Positions 36,037-48,920 are shown, numbered from the stretch's first letter. The stretch: DNA of 64,000 nucleotides from Liolophura sinensis (GCF_032854445.1 NC_088304.1:24069704-24133703); one strand, 5' to 3'. Program-made: numbers and translations. The notes: generated from the sequence alone by a model not told the origin.

Positions 36037-36150
36037 CATTCGTATACCAGCCGTCGACCAATAAGGTCCAGGTCAATAATCACAAGGAAATTCACAAAAT
36101 GAGGCGTTTAACACAAAATAACAAAGAATTAAGACAAATGCTACAAAGCG
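36037..36150 (+). repeat. Family D 5' fragment
   Basis: ACATTCGTATACCAGCCGTC, GGTCAATAATCACAAGG, then diverged sequence. Confidence 0.7.
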
Positions 36151-36449
36151 AGATATGTTACAAACATTATTTGTAAACAGCTATGCTCATTATATATTAT
36201 TACAGAATTTATAAAATTATTGAGATCATTATTCAGATATTGGTTGTTATCATTTTTGCCTGTCGCAAAGTATTCCAAAGTAATGTATTTCGGCCGCAAA
36301 ATCTGCGAGTGGTTTACAAAAACGTGGTGGTTTACTCTAAAGGGCATCCTGGTTTGCTTCATGCAGAAAACTGGCAACCGTGGTATAAGCAAAAAATTCT
36401 TCAGCATAACAATCAAATAAGGAAATGCTAACGCAATAGAGAAACAAAT

Positions 36450-36690
36450 TTATTTAACATGTGTTTTGTGCCGTAGTCAAGAGTACTTCATTATACGTCA
36501 AAGACCTACATTATTGTGGGAGGACACCGAGGAGAGTACTAGGGAAACCCACAATAATCCCGAAGGTTTTTGCCAGATCAAACCTCTACATACGACCGGA
36601 AAGGAAACCAGCATACATAGTCTGGACTATACTGGAGAGGCTTCAGAGTCATTGTGCTGCACTATAAAGTACACCAACCACACGACCACG
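36450..36690 (-). mobile_element. SINE A, diverged near-full copy
   Basis: Family body and head recognisable (GGGAAACCCACAATAATCC, GACCGGAAAGGAAACCAGC, GAGAGGCTTC) with many substitutions. Family C sequence follows directly. Confidence 0.7.
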
Positions 36691-36699
36691 ATGGCCTCA

Positions 36700-37015
36700 C
36701 AGGCACATAATAACAGACGAAATACGGTCTCTTGTTAGTTTACCTGTTTGGGTTTTTATTCTAATTGATCTTGTGGATGCTTGAAAAGTAGCAACTAAGA
36801 CGTCCCCTCCCACCATGTCCACGCAGAATTTAGTAAAACAGATGCGTTTACGTTAATTGCAATTTATTAGACTTCACTGGTCTAGAATTACTCAAAATGC
36901 TGTCCTGTGATGACATTTGACATACAATAACTTTAAAACAAGGCATAGAGACCAGGCCTCGGGGATGCTTATTTCATCAGCAGAATCCTGGTTTATGTAC
37001 GAACACACCGGTGCG
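36700..37015 (+). repeat. Family C copy
   Basis: GACGAAATACGGTCTCTTGTT through TTAATTGCAATTTATTAGAC to CAGGCCTCGGGGATGCTTA and CAGCAGAATCCTGG. Confidence 0.8.
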
Positions 37016-39003
37016 ATGTACACGTTTAACATAATATACAAGAACCTATTGTGGTAAGGCGGGAAACCGGCCCCAATCAATTAAATACATATATAACGAA
37101 TGTTCAACCTTATACATTCACTACGCATAACATGCTATTTATTGTTACTGACAGCTAGATCACCACATGTGCTCTGAATCAGGGTCCACGTATGATTTCG
37201 TTATAGTGGCCGCACGTTATGTAATACCATGGCTTAACAATTATCCACTCTAATTCATGATAACATTTATTTAATGCAGGAGAGCCTATATCTTTACTTC
37301 CACAAATAGTATGTTGCCAAACAGAAAAACCCCCTCAAAGATTCGAACTCTTCCCCGAGGTACAACATGTTCTCCAAAGTGAATCGTTAGCTCACTGTAC
37401 TATGAAGGATACCTGACACACTAAACTTGCCAAAATATGACATAACTGATCACATTATAGAGTTTATTGTTTACATATGAAAACAAGCGTTAACCAAAAC
37501 TTTGACAGCACGTAGAAATACACACATGAACTTTCAGTAAAGATATTTTTCTGGTTAACGTTGACATTCATACTGTAAATTAAATACACAGCGCCTGGTT
37601 TGAACGAAAAATTGGCGTATTTGCTCTAGAGCGTACTTTTGGTTAGTTTTACTAAGGCAACCATCTCTTTAATAAACACCTTTTTGTTACAGTTTAGTAA
37701 CTACATAGATGTAATTATATGTACTAAACATGTGAAATGTCTTAATAGTAATGTCGTGGATATTTTCTTGTAACACAAGTAGTCCATGATATCATGTTAA
37801 TAGGAAACATATATACTGAAATCTTGTTCGTCCCCAAAGTGATAAGGCAAGATGTAAAAGCATCGATGTTAAGAGTAAACCGTCTGTAATGTTTTCAATA
37901 TTTTGATTTTTTGTCATGTTCAGGACACGTGGATGTTACTCATATAACGACTAATCACGCATGCGTGCAGTCTTGTTATATGTATGGATCTTATAAATGT
38001 GTAAACTCAACTTTGCCTCTCTAACTGCTCCTAGAGAGTTTTCTCTTTTCCATGGCTATGACCAAAGCTGTATTTGTTTATAGATGGAATGTTAAGAGTA
38101 TGGAAGTGTGGCGAAAAATTTCAGTTCTGTGAAAACTACAGGAAGAACAAAAATGTCCTGCCATAAGAAGACATCGTATATGTACACACATCGTATATGT
38201 CTAATGACCCCTCAAGCGTCATATGACATATATGTACGCTCTACATGCGGGATGGGGGTGGGGGTGGGTGTATGGGGTGTGTGTGTGCTACATACATACA
38301 TGCATACATACATACATACATAAATACAAGCGCCAACAGGAATGACAAAAATAGTCCTAATTTTACTCATAACCGACAACTCCCATAGTTGCGGAAAATG
38401 GATGAGGTCATGCCATTTTCATATACACAAAATGAGTTAAAAATTATTGAAGCCTTGAATGAGGAAATTATATGACATCTTGGCCTGTGGTGCTATAAAA
38501 ACACCTGTAACGGTAAAACTCACTTGTATAGAGCTGTTTTTGTGAAGCTCATTTGATCTTATCATCAGTCAGACCTTGTTCCGTACGATCGGTTTTCATC
38601 TTTACCCTTTTTATGACACCCGTCACACCCGACAGATTCCTACATGTTTTATCGCCGTGCAATTTGTCATAACAAGAAGAAAAAAAGACCACAAACCTAT
38701 ATCAACGGAAACTGGTAGATATTTTTTTTAGAATTCATTTTTATATTCGTACTTCTGTACGTAATACAATAATGTGACACGTAATAATTTATCTGTATGA
38801 AACGTGAATATCTCGTCCACTAGCCAAAATATAATATCACGTCGCCAATCCAAGCTATGAAGTAATACCGCTTGTATCGTGTTCGAGAAGAATTAATGGT
38901 TTAAATGGTGTTGTTTTTGTAACAGGGTTGTAAACAGTGTATTGAAATTTTTAAATTTGCTAAATGTGTCATGAGCTGGTAAATTTCAAGATCGCACCAT
39001 TGT
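37016..39003. other. No recognised gene
   Basis: Unique AT-rich sequence with the G-rich/CATA tract at 38249. Confidence 0.6.
38249..38325 (+). repeat. G-rich tract and (CATA)n
   Basis: GGGATGGGGGTGGGGGTGGG, a G-quadruplex-capable run, followed by a short CATA repeat. Confidence 0.85.
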
Positions 39004-39091
39004 GACACCGTCCCAGATAGCACTGTGGATAGAGCGTTCTCTTCGGGAGCGGTAGATCCAGGGTCAATCCTGGGTGAAGTCACACCATTTT
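39004..39091 (+). mobile_element. SINE B tRNA-like head fragment
   Basis: TAGCACTGTGGATAGAGCG and GATCCAGGGTCAATCCTGG. Without the SINE context this could be mistaken for a tRNA gene. Confidence 0.7.
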
Positions 39092-39412
39092 TTGGTGCAT
39101 TATTTTATTTTTGGAACGAGAAGTGTGGGGGGGGGGGGGGTGGAATGTAGGTCATCATTACATTTTTTGGGGACATTTCTTAATCATCTGATTGTTGGAC
39201 AGCGAGAGGAAGAAGAGATAATCAGTTCACTTTAGTGTCAATGACACTTTATTCCCAGGTATATATAATTAGGAAAGGTGTGCATCGGCATTTCATTTCC
39301 CTTTATCTACACTTTCATTATACAATAAATAACTGTGGCTCTTTATACCCTACGGGTATAGCTCTTACATAAGATCAACGTCTTCATCTTTAGGTGATAA
39401 AGTATGAAATAC

Positions 39413-39497
39413 GTATGTATGTATGTATGTATGTATGTATGTATGTATGTATGTATGTATGTATGTATGTATGTATGTATGTATGTGTGTATGTATG
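39413..39497 (+). repeat. (GTAT)n microsatellite
   Basis: About 20 tetranucleotide units leading straight into a SINE B-like element. Confidence 0.97.
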
Positions 39498-39710
39498 CTT
39501 GGGGTTTAACGTCGTACTTAACAAGTTTTCAGCCATATGACGACGCGGTGTAATTAGCTGTGTTTACATATATTGTGTCTTCTTATCACAGAGTGATTCC
39601 ATGCCGCCAAAGTGCTGCCGCAACTGAAGTATCATGCTGAAGAAACCAGACACGACACTCCACCCTGTCGCTTTATACACCCAGCCATGTTTCCTTGCTC
39701 TATCTTTCTA
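39498..39710 (-). mobile_element. SINE B-like element, variant body
   Basis: Starts CTTGGGGTTTAACGTCGTAC and shares ATATGACGACG, but the body then differs (GTGTCTTCTTATCACAG, CATGCTGAAGAAACCAGAC). It is a related subfamily or a second element with the same 3' end, and it directly follows the (GTAT)n run. Confidence 0.6.
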
Positions 39711-40457
39711 TTTATATTTGATGAAATACAACTGTCCATAACTGAAAATGTGTTTCCTCAGTATCCATAGGTATCACTGTACTGCATCGTTAAAATGAAA
39801 TATCTTATTCCACTACAGTTAAATAAATGAGCACAAATAAATGTGCATGGATGAAACACGAATATTCGTCTTACAAAAGTCATACTTTGAAACTGTCATC
39901 GAGACAAAGCTAGATGATCACACAATAATCAAGCAACGCCAACGAAATTTATATTGATGACTTTTTAAAGTCTCTGAAAAGAAAATGGAGATAATCAGTT
40001 CACTTTAGCTTTTTTTCGGAGTTAGTGTTTTTACAGTTTAAGCTCTGCTGTGGATCAACGAGGTTCATGATTAAACAACTGTCCAAAGCTTAAGTCAGAT
40101 TTAGATTTAACTTGTATTATTCCCGAACTTAAGATTTGAAATTAAAAACCAGTGTTTAATGCTGTCATGAAAATCTCTGACCACCTTTAGCTTTAACCGA
40201 AAATTCCAAAGATAAGTCACAACCTTAACTTTACTACACGTGACGTACAGAAAGAAAAGTGGTTTTCAACGTACACTAAACTATGCAAACGTCCACACAT
40301 GAAAGTCATTGGCAGCTTATCGTCGCTAAGGCCCCACGCGCAGTGAGACATGACAAACAACAGTATTGGCCGCGCTGAATCTGTCAACGTGAAGTAAAAG
40401 TCAGTTTTGGAGCCCGAAATGGGAAATGGGAGAAATAAATATATACAAGCATGATTA

Positions 40458-40858
40458 TGTACAATTTCTGCTCTGCTTTGTCGACATTTGGCCTGGTATA
40501 AAAATACTCCAACGTTTGAAAAACTCAATAATCTCAGAACGATTTCCTCGCTGCTTTGTTGGCATTTGGCCTGGTATAAAAATACTCCAACGCTTGAAAA
40601 ACTCAATAATCTCAGAACGATTTCTGCGCTGCTTTGTCGACATTTGGGCTGGTATAAAAATACTCCAACGCTTGAAAAACTCAATAATCTCAGAACGATT
40701 TCTGCGCTGCTTTGTCGACATTTGGCCTGGTATAAAAATACTCCAACGCTTGAAAAACTCAATAATCTCAGAACGATTTCTGCGCTGCTTTGTTGATATT
40801 TGGGCTGGTATAAAAATACACCAATGCTTGAAAACCTCGGTTATCTCAGATCGAGGAA
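40458..40858 (+). repeat. 78-bp tandem repeat (5 units)
   Basis: CTGGTATAAAAATACTCC recurs at exactly 78-bp steps (about 40492, 40570, 40648, 40726, 40804). The period is 26 codons, so several frames stay open on both strands (up to 181 residues). These are repeat artefacts: overlapping frames on both strands are equally long and none has a recognisable domain. Confidence 0.95.
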
Positions 40859-42424
40859 GCACTGGTCTATATTTGAGAAAACTTGTCAATCATGCTGGGA
40901 CACGGAATACAAGTATTCACGAACTGGACACGTAGATTATGAATGTTATTGTGTGAATTGAGCTGGATGTAGCCATGATGCCCATACCCCAGGTTCTAAA
41001 CATTATCCCCTATGATACACAAAACCGGGAATTATATATTTATTCATTTATGTATTCTTTTTACACTTAATTTGAATTACTAAGGTGAGGCAAACAATGA
41101 TTAAAACTTGCCTTCATACATGTACCCGCTATCCAAACTAAACACGCAACTGCATGAATGCATGACAATATTGGCACGTGAGATTTATACATATATGTAT
41201 TTTTATAGCATAAAAAATTTTTTTGTGTACTTAAAATTTATTTCTGTCTTAACACCCGAGTACAAGAAGAGAAAACACAATTTTTTTTACTGCGTGACAG
41301 TGTCATGTTCATGTCAGCCTTGCCTGGAGGACTATGTACACGCATGACTGCGAGTGATATTGCGTGGTCAAGCGTGACGAAATCACCTGGCAGCTTACTG
41401 TTATCTACATCATTTCTCCAACAACCACAGCAGTTGCTTACGCTCGTCTCATACTTCCTTACTGATAAAGCTTCATTATCTGTTCCAGGTAGTTTCATTT
41501 CCTGTTCAAAATGAAACTGAATTTCTTTTCTGTTCAAGCAATAACGAGAAGTCTTACTGGTCAATTTTTTTGCTTTCATACCTCGATCAACCTAAAACAT
41601 TTATGCCACTTTCCCAAATACGGACAATCTTTGGTCAAAACAGACAAGGCCGTTATGCGCGTGATTTGATAACTATCGTAGAGGGATTTATTAAGAATTT
41701 TCACTAAGAATTATTTTCAAGCAATTAATCTTCACACTCACAAATACTGACGCAAATAAACTGACGCCCGTAACTGAAATTCCACATGAAATATTCAAAA
41801 TACCGAAACAAACACAGCAGTTTTTACTTGTCATTTTAAAAAAAATTACAGTGAATCTGTCTGCGAGTAGGAAAGGAGACAGATTTAGAAAATATTTCGT
41901 TTTTCAATTGAATAATAAGCTGCGAAACTTAAGGAGAATCTTACTCAGCCACTCCCCATAAGAGACCCACCCACTGACCTGTGTTCTGTATGCATCTGAA
42001 TTGGCATGTTGGTCATGTTGGTAGCATAAAACACTGCCTTACGAAGAATGTCCGGTCAACCCTAAATAGACAATGGATCAAAAATTTAAATTTTATGTCA
42101 TTGGAACTGTCTCATTTTATAACCAGAATAAAGTTAGTCACTATTGCATCTGTTCCTACGTGACTATAAACGATGTTGTGTTTCTACGATTTAGGGCTTT
42201 ATTTGTCTTCTTTACATTATCTTTTTAAGTCGTTGTTGCTAATTACATCAATGCTGCATGAACAAACAAAGTAATCGTGTACATGATCGGCCACAAAAAT
42301 GAATGCTATACTAAAGAATAGATACTATGGGCATGTAACAGGCCAAGGGCTTAATCCGACTCCTGTCCAACAAAACATGGTTAAACTATGCTACGTGATA
42401 CGGAAATTTGCATTTTGTTGTGGC
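40859..42424. other. No recognised gene
   Basis: A 113-residue minus frame at 41579-41238 is open but matches nothing I recognise and has no clear splice context. Confidence 0.5.
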
Positions 42425-42685
42425 CTTAGAAGACGGACACGTGACTGACCGACATCGCAGAATGTTGTCGCTGCTCTCGTTTTTCTCTCTATACTGTACT
42501 TCTTAATTATACTGTATTTCTGCATAAACCAGGATTCTGATGGTAGACTAAGTATTTGCATTGTTTTAATGTGATTGTATATTAAATGTGATTGTATGTT
42601 AAATGTGATGACAACATTTTGATGCATTTGTCGTTATTCTAGACCAGTGACGTCTAATAAATTGAAATTAACAATTTTGCCTCTT
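42425..42685 (-). repeat. Family C copy spanning a unit junction
   Basis: Reads GTTGTCGCTGCTCTCG, then AAACCAGGATTCTGATGG, then ATTGTATATTAAATGTG and CCAGTGACGTCTAATAAATTG, so it crosses from one unit end into the next. Confidence 0.75.
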
Positions 42686-43317
42686 CACGCTAGAGTTAAT
42701 TATCCACAGCGATTATCAAAGCTGAGTCTGAAGAATAAAGGCAAAAGTCTCCGTATGATTGCTATTGTTTGTAACTGTTAGCTTTGTATAGCCTCGAGTT
42801 GTCTCCGGTTCACACTGACTTCTAAAGTAGTCTGCATACGTAGACCTCTTTAAACAACTGATTCTTCAAAATGCTTTCACTTTCTTATCTCAAATCTTAA
42901 AGTTTTTATTAAACGTCGCCTGGTGACAATTGATAAACATAAGCCAAAGGCAATTTTTGTTCTACAAAAGGAACAAGATGAGAGAGAAATAAGAAATCTT
43001 GTGGTTCTGTTACCTGCCATTATCCTGTATATAACACACGCCAGACTGTCAATTGCCTTGGCGAAAAATAGTTTAATATTGGATTAAACTGACATTGTGA
43101 TTTTCCTGGAGGCTGTTGTAACTCTTCTTCAGTGTAATTATGCCACGGGGATACGGTAGGTGTTTCTTGTTTAAAATCTTAAAACCTTGAAACTTATGTA
43201 TGTTAATTAAATGTTAATCCAGTACTCGGCCTATTACACAAGGCGCGCAGTAAACCCTGAAGACATGCACGCTGTACATTAAATTATGCATACATAGTTT
43301 TAACTATTTGGTATTTA
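42686..43317. other. No recognised gene
   Basis: AT-rich unique sequence; nothing identified. Confidence 0.6.
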
Positions 43318-43445
43318 TATATTCATTGATTTATTTTTTTGATTGGTGTCGTGCGCCGTACTCAAGAATTCACTTTTATAGATGCCAGTGTTATGGTTGG
43401 AGGATTAAGGCAGAGCTTGGGGGAAACCCGAGAGCGTCCGTATAG
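43318..43445 (-). mobile_element. SINE A tail/body fragment
   Basis: TTGATTGGTGTCGTGCGCCG to GGGGGAAACCCGAGAG, diverged. Confidence 0.7.
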
Positions 43446-43689
43446 GTGACCAGGTAACGGGTGTGTTAGTGTTTAAATTTTAACAAAAATTACGAAGGAA
43501 TCAGCACATATACAGGTGATGAGCTTTGACCTACTCAGGAATCTCAGGATGGTAATGTTGGCTGCCATGAGAAGCCTACTCAGTGGCAATTCGTTTCATT
43601 CTCATTTTCACACACTTCTGTTCGGTTTCGGAAATTGCTCGTAATCTCTTTTAACTTTTAGCAAGAAACGGATGTGAAGTCTACCCCCC

Positions 43690-43797
43690 CCCCCCTGTCT
43701 ATGTCTGTCCAATTTCTGCCATGCACCATGGTGTTGACAGCCGTCTTATTAGTGAAATATTCTTGATTACGGAGTGACTGATTGTCAATTAAATCAT
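43690..43797 (+). mobile_element. SINE A tail fragment
   Basis: Contains GTGAAATATTCTTGATTACGG and a CAATTAAAT tail; diverged. Confidence 0.6.
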
Positions 43798-44235
43798 ATA
43801 CATTAGACATTTGCGTAACACTGTAATAGGCGAACTTGATCTGTGCTTGGTGGGTTTTTGTGACGCTTAGTCAGTACGTAATAATACTTCTAATATTTTG
43901 TTGTGTAATTGGCGGGAGGGAGGCGGGGGGGGGGGGGGGTTTGAGAGACAACAGAGCGTTGTGGTACGTTTCCTTGTGTCATATTAAGTGATATTCAGAC
44001 TTTGACCACCATCAAGCAATGTTCTTGACAAGCTATTTATCTAATTAAATAAACTCAAAATTAATAGTTGTAACTCATTTTTAGTAGTGCATAAGTGAGA
44101 AACTCCTGGAGTATATGGCGTTAGTACAACAGACTGACTGCACCGAGAGAATATATCCGTTCACGTTAATCAAGCAAACCACAAAGCGCAAATAACTAGT
44201 TAGATTTTTATGTCCTTCGCTTCTAACACAAGCGA

Positions 44236-44513
44236 ACCGGCCCGGATAGCACAGTTGGTAGAGCGTCCGCTTCGGGACCGGTAGATCCAGGATCAATCCT
44301 TGGTCGAGTCACACCTTAGACTTTAAAGAGGAAGTTGTAACTTGCCTTCGGTAAGTCGTCTCAGTGATGCAGCACTAAATAAAAGAGCGGTGGAAATCCG
44401 TCCTGCAACAATGAGCCACATTACACGTGCATGCACCCTAATGATTCCTTCGTCGTCATGTGACTGAAAAATTGTTGAGTACGACGTTAAACCCCAAGCA
44501 CTCACTCACTCAC
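44236..44513 (+). mobile_element. SINE B, full-length, with 14-bp target-site duplication
   Basis: tRNA-like head (GATAGCACAGTTGGTAGAGC, B-box region GGATCAATCC), body, and ACTCACTCACT tail. Flanked by TCTAACACAAGCGA at 44222-44235 and 44514-44527. Confidence 0.92.
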
Positions 44514-44829
44514 TCTAACACAAGCGAGACCAGGATTTTTACCGAGGAAAATACCGATTTAAAACGTGGCTGCCGTTATGGTGGTATAAAGTACCGTACA
44601 TGAAATGTCAAGTCTTCCTCAGTACGTCGAAAGCTCTGCAGTGTTTCTGGACGGCAGTGAGACAGGAATTTATAAACATATGTACCTAATATGTTTGCTT
44701 CTTTGTCTGGTTTTCTCGAAAAGGAAATATGACAAACCAAGTATAAAAATGGGTTGGTTAGTCGAGTTTGAGTGAACAAATGAATCTAAAACTGAGGTTG
44801 AAATTTGAAATTGCATTTACATTAAATAT

Positions 44830-44912
44830 AATGCTGGCCACCGTCGTGCAAGTGAAGTATTCTTTAATAAGGCGTAAAACAACAATCAAATAAATAAATA
44901 AATATATAAATC
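44830..44912 (+). mobile_element. SINE A 3' tail
   Basis: AATGCTGGCCACCGTCGTG to the CAAATAAATAAATAAAT tail. Confidence 0.75.
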
Positions 44913-45021
44913 TCGACTTGCAATACCCAAAACTGTAACGATGCTTTAAAATTGGTCTTAAGACAAATGGTTTTATGGAATCTACGCGGGATCTTAGCGC
45001 AATTAAGACGATTATATATAT

Positions 45022-45291
45022 TTTATTTATTTATTTATTTGATTGGTGTTTTACGCCGTACTCAAGAATATTTCACTTATACGACGGCGGCCAGCATTAT
45101 GGTTGGTGGAAACCGGGCACAGCCCGGGGGAAACCCACGACCATCCGCAGGTTTTTGGCAGACCCTCCCACATACAGCCAGAGAGGAAGCCAGCATGAGC
45201 TGGACTTGAACTCACAGCGACCGCATTGGTGGAAGACTCCTGGATCATTACGCTGTACTAGCGCGCTAACCAATTGAGCCACGGAGGCCCC
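45022..45291 (-). mobile_element. SINE A, full-length, with 13-bp target-site duplication
   Basis: Intact tail, body and tRNA-like head (ends GAGCCACGGAGGCCCC). Flanked by perfect 13-bp repeats CGATTATATATAT at 45009-45021 and 45292-45304. One of the least damaged copies in the window. Confidence 0.92.
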
Positions 45292-45304
45292 CGATTATAT
45301 ATAT

Positions 45305-46552
45305 GAAACTGCTGTGTTGTCATCTCAATAATATGAGTAGACGATTAAGTTTGATTTTGTTTATCACGTTCTGTAAGACATATGATTGCAGAGCTACATA
45401 AATCCAATTCCCGATATTCAACACATGTGATCCTCCTTGATATATCACTTTAAATTATCACCTTGTCCAGGGAGCAGTAACCGATTTTAGGTCATGCTCC
45501 ATACTCTCAATAACTTGTAGAAACCACGCTATGAAGTACAAGAAAAGTTTGGTAATTATCATGATTTATGAAGGGCCAGATTAACATTTTATCAATAAAT
45601 ACCACTATTTATCCATATTGATAATTCCACCTTTTAGCCTTCTGATAATTACTGGCCCTTACTGACATGTAATGTTTGTAACCGGAAGTTTTAAAAGGAT
45701 CCCTTGCAGCTGGATGGGAAATCGTACCCCTGTCGTTCCGGTCGATTGCCAACCTGCTCACAGTGACAGATCGCTTCTCCAGTATGCGCTTACGGTTGTT
45801 ATGTAACAGATGTAGAATTCGCAAAGCTAAAATATTCGTTGCTAACCATCTGCGTATTATATGGCGTTAATTGCACATCCTTTTTCATCTAATGCTGTTT
45901 CATCTAATGTTGCTTTGTATAGGCCTACATTTACAATAATATATTTAAAGTTATCTAACATATATGAGGAAATATATGTATAAAAACAAGAATATGTGGA
46001 AATGGTTTCCGTTCACGTAATCATATTTTTATTATGAATGGAATTCCCACGGGAAAGCGCGTTCAAATAGCGAAATCTGCTTTTCACCCCACTTTTGTCT
46101 TTTGATAAAACAAAAAAGTATAAATCGCATGATACCATACACATGTTCTGCGGGAGTTGTTCTTCAAATTTAAGTAAGTTTTACTTGTTTTTCTGCATGA
46201 AAAAATTACACCTCACTGCTGCATCGAGTTGGGACGATTTCCCATCTAGTTACAAGGGGCTCTTTTAGCAGAACCGTGTAAAACGAATAAAATTTGCTAA
46301 TTATTTGATAGGTATTATATTAGTACCCGTATCTCTCGTACTGCAGTATGTCCTCCACAAGCACTGTGCAGTCTGCTGCATAAAATCACCGACATAGGTC
46401 AGATGGCCCTGATTCAGCTGCCTTACTTCTTCCATTGCTGACCATGCTACATCAGCCGCTGTAAACACAAATATGTGTTTCTCTATCTGTGTTTCTTCAC
46501 AGGTAGCAGGCATGTTCATTGGAGCCAACAATAAACACTATTTATATATATC
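45305..46552. other. No recognised gene
   Basis: Short minus frames at 45824-45609 and 46531-46301 are unrecognised. Otherwise unique AT-rich DNA. Confidence 0.55.
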
Positions 46553-46668
46553 GTGATATCGAAAATATTGATAGATATCGCAAATTCATTTACAAACATC
46601 TAAAAATGATTTATCGATAGCGATAAATGAATTAGCGATATCGATAAATCGGTACCAATTTTCGATAA
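46553..46668. repeat. AT-rich foldback (imperfect inverted repeat)
   Basis: Arms 46574-46592 and 46624-46642 match at 18 of 19 positions as an inverted repeat. The similarity extends outward through TATCGAAAAT-like sequence. The loop itself carries TTATCGATAGCGATAA. It may be a small MITE or cruciform. It lies about 300 bp upstream of the transposase pseudogene, with no demonstrated link. Confidence 0.6.
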
Positions 46669-47990
46669 ATCATTTCCTTCATACATATACCTAAGTGCTT
46701 GACTAATTGAACCAAACTGGATTTTAAATAATATCTGACCTATGTTAGACAGTCTGTAGTGATAGCAGAATGATCATGTGTAGAGTCAGTGAGCTATCTC
46801 TCTTTGATTTTACGCTGATGGGGCGGGATGAACTGGAACAGTGCGTCCCACTTCTCCCTGTGGATGTCCAACCTCTCCCCTTATGTAGTGAGCATAAAGG
46901 TCATTTCTAAAACTGAATTATATATTTTTTAATCTCAGTTCTTGCTTCAACAATGCCAATGAATATATCAGAAAAACTTGAATTGGAAGCCGTAGACTTC
47001 GGAAAATCGATTCGAAAGGTGGCCACGCAGAAAAGTGTTCTCCATCGTTACGAGAAAAAATATGAAGAAAACAAAAATGCTACTCTCTGGCAAAAATATT
47101 ACGTTCACAGTCAGGTATGCCACAGGAACACGACCTTGAAATGTGCCTCCAAAATGTTCCATTGCCTTACTCTGGGGCAAACACGACGGCTAGTATTTGA
47201 ATTGATTGGTATTGATTGGTTAAGAGCATTCATGAAAAGGAACCCTTCCCTAACATTGAGGAGTCCAGAGGTTACTTCATTACCAGGCTCATCTGCCTTT
47301 AAATGTCTTACAGTTGAGGAATTTTTCGACTTACTGGAGAAAATGATAAAAACAACAGCGGTAGCTGGACCAAGGACATATAACTTGGACGAAACTGGAC
47401 TTACAGCAAAAGGTACCGAAAGTGATAAGCACCAAGGGAATGAAACAGACTGGGCAGATAACTTCACGTGAACGTTGTGAACTGGTGACAATTTGCGCTA
47501 TCGTCTCCGCATCTGGATCGGCTATACCTCCGGTGTATGCTTTTCCATGGAAAAATCTGGCTGGATGAACGCCGCATTATTCTCCAGATTGATGAAACAC
47601 GTCATACAGTGGACAAGTTCAACGAAGGACAACCAATAATCCTTGTAATGGACAATCACGAAAGCCATCTCAGTTTGGAAACACTGGAAAATGCCAAGGA
47701 ACATGGTGTCCACGTTGTCACATTGCCACCCCGCACAAGCCACAAAACACAACCCCTAGATCGTTTTGTGTTTGAACCATTGGAGGCATTTTTTTAATGC
47801 AGAAGCTAATAGTTGGATGGTGAAAAATCCAGGAAAGACCACAACCATACATCACATGGGACGACTGATGTGTGCGTCCTGGTTGAAGGCAGCTCCACTT
47901 AACAACATCATAGCTAGCTTCCAGGCCACTGGCATTTGGCCATTTGACAGCCACACATTAACTGATCATGGTTTTCTTCCAGTTTCAGTC

Positions 47991-48458
47991 ACGGATCATC
48001 CAGATCCAACCGAAGAGACAAATTTTCGCGATCCCTCACATGAAGCAGACGGAGTGCCGGCACCAGACGTGATCAGCATACACAACGGATCATCCAGATC
48101 CAACTGAAGAGACAGATCTTCGTGATCCTCACATGAAGCAAACGGAGTGCCCGCATCAGACATGCACAGCATACACAACGGATCATCCAGATTTAACCGA
48201 AGAGACAGATCTTCGTGATCCTCACATGAAGCAAACGGAGTGCTGGCACCAGACATGCACAGCATACACAACGGATCATCCAGATCCAACCGAAGAGACA
48301 GATCTTCGTGATCCTGACATGAAGCAAACGGAGTGCCCGCATCAGACATGCACAGCATACACAACACATCATCCAGATTTAACCGAAAGACAGATCCTCG
48401 TGATCCCTTTCGTGAAGCAAACGGAGTGCTGGCACCAGACATTCTCAGCATACACACC
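47991..48458 (+). repeat. 93-bp tandem repeat inside the transposase C-terminus (5 units)
   Basis: Five head-to-tail units start at 47991, 48085, 48178, 48271 and 48364. The period is 93 bp (94 in the first), that is 31 codons, so the frame is kept through most of the array as an acidic Thr/His/Cys-rich repeat. The first unit continues directly from transposase coding sequence, so the repeat grew out of the coding region. Confidence 0.9.
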
Positions 48459-48742
48459 AGCCCGGAAAGTACAACCAGCCAACCATAGCTAGGTCCTTCA
48501 GATCAACACGGATTTCTTACTCCGGAAACAAAATCGTTGGCTGTCCAAAAGTAAGTATGTTTTTATCAGACAACGACAGTTACAACACAAACAATCAAAT
48601 TTATTAGTTTTACCTTAAAACATGTCAGAAGCAGGTACTCATGGGGGATAATTCAGGTAGCAGTTGTTTTATTTTGCACTTCATACTATCGCTTAATTTT
48701 CCTTTTATTTCAGGCTCCAGCTAGAAATACAGTCATAAAACG

Positions 48743-48920
48743 GAAAGAAATAGCGGCAAAACAATGGTGGCAACATCTACCCCGAACTAGAGGCAAAACA
48801 ATGGTGGCAACATCTACCCCGAACTAGTGGCAAAACAATGGTGGCAACATCTACCCCGAACTAGAGGCAAAACAATGGTGGCAACATCTACCCCGAACTA
48901 GCAACATCTACCCCGAACTC
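48743..48920 (+). repeat. 37-bp tandem repeat (about 4.5 units)
   Basis: Four near-identical 37-bp units beginning GGCAAAACAATGG, plus a partial one, lie in the transposase tail. The 37-bp period breaks the reading frame, so this array arose after, or helped cause, loss of function. Confidence 0.9.

Noticed and set aside
39004-39091. tRNA gene candidate
   Set aside because: Same SINE B head, truncated and mutated.
40217-40935. Long overlapping open frames (up to 181 residues) on both strands
   Set aside because: They are produced by the 78-bp in-frame tandem repeat. Both strands and several frames are equally open and no domain is present.
41238-41579. 113-residue minus-strand frame as a gene
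   Set aside because: No recognisable domain, promoter or splice support; the length is within chance for this window.
44236-44320. tRNA gene candidate
   Set aside because: The tRNA-like A and B boxes are the head of SINE B, with a continuous SINE body and target-site duplication.
47996-48457. 153-residue minus-strand Cys-rich frame
   Set aside because: It is the antisense reading of the 93-bp tandem repeat in the transposase remnant.
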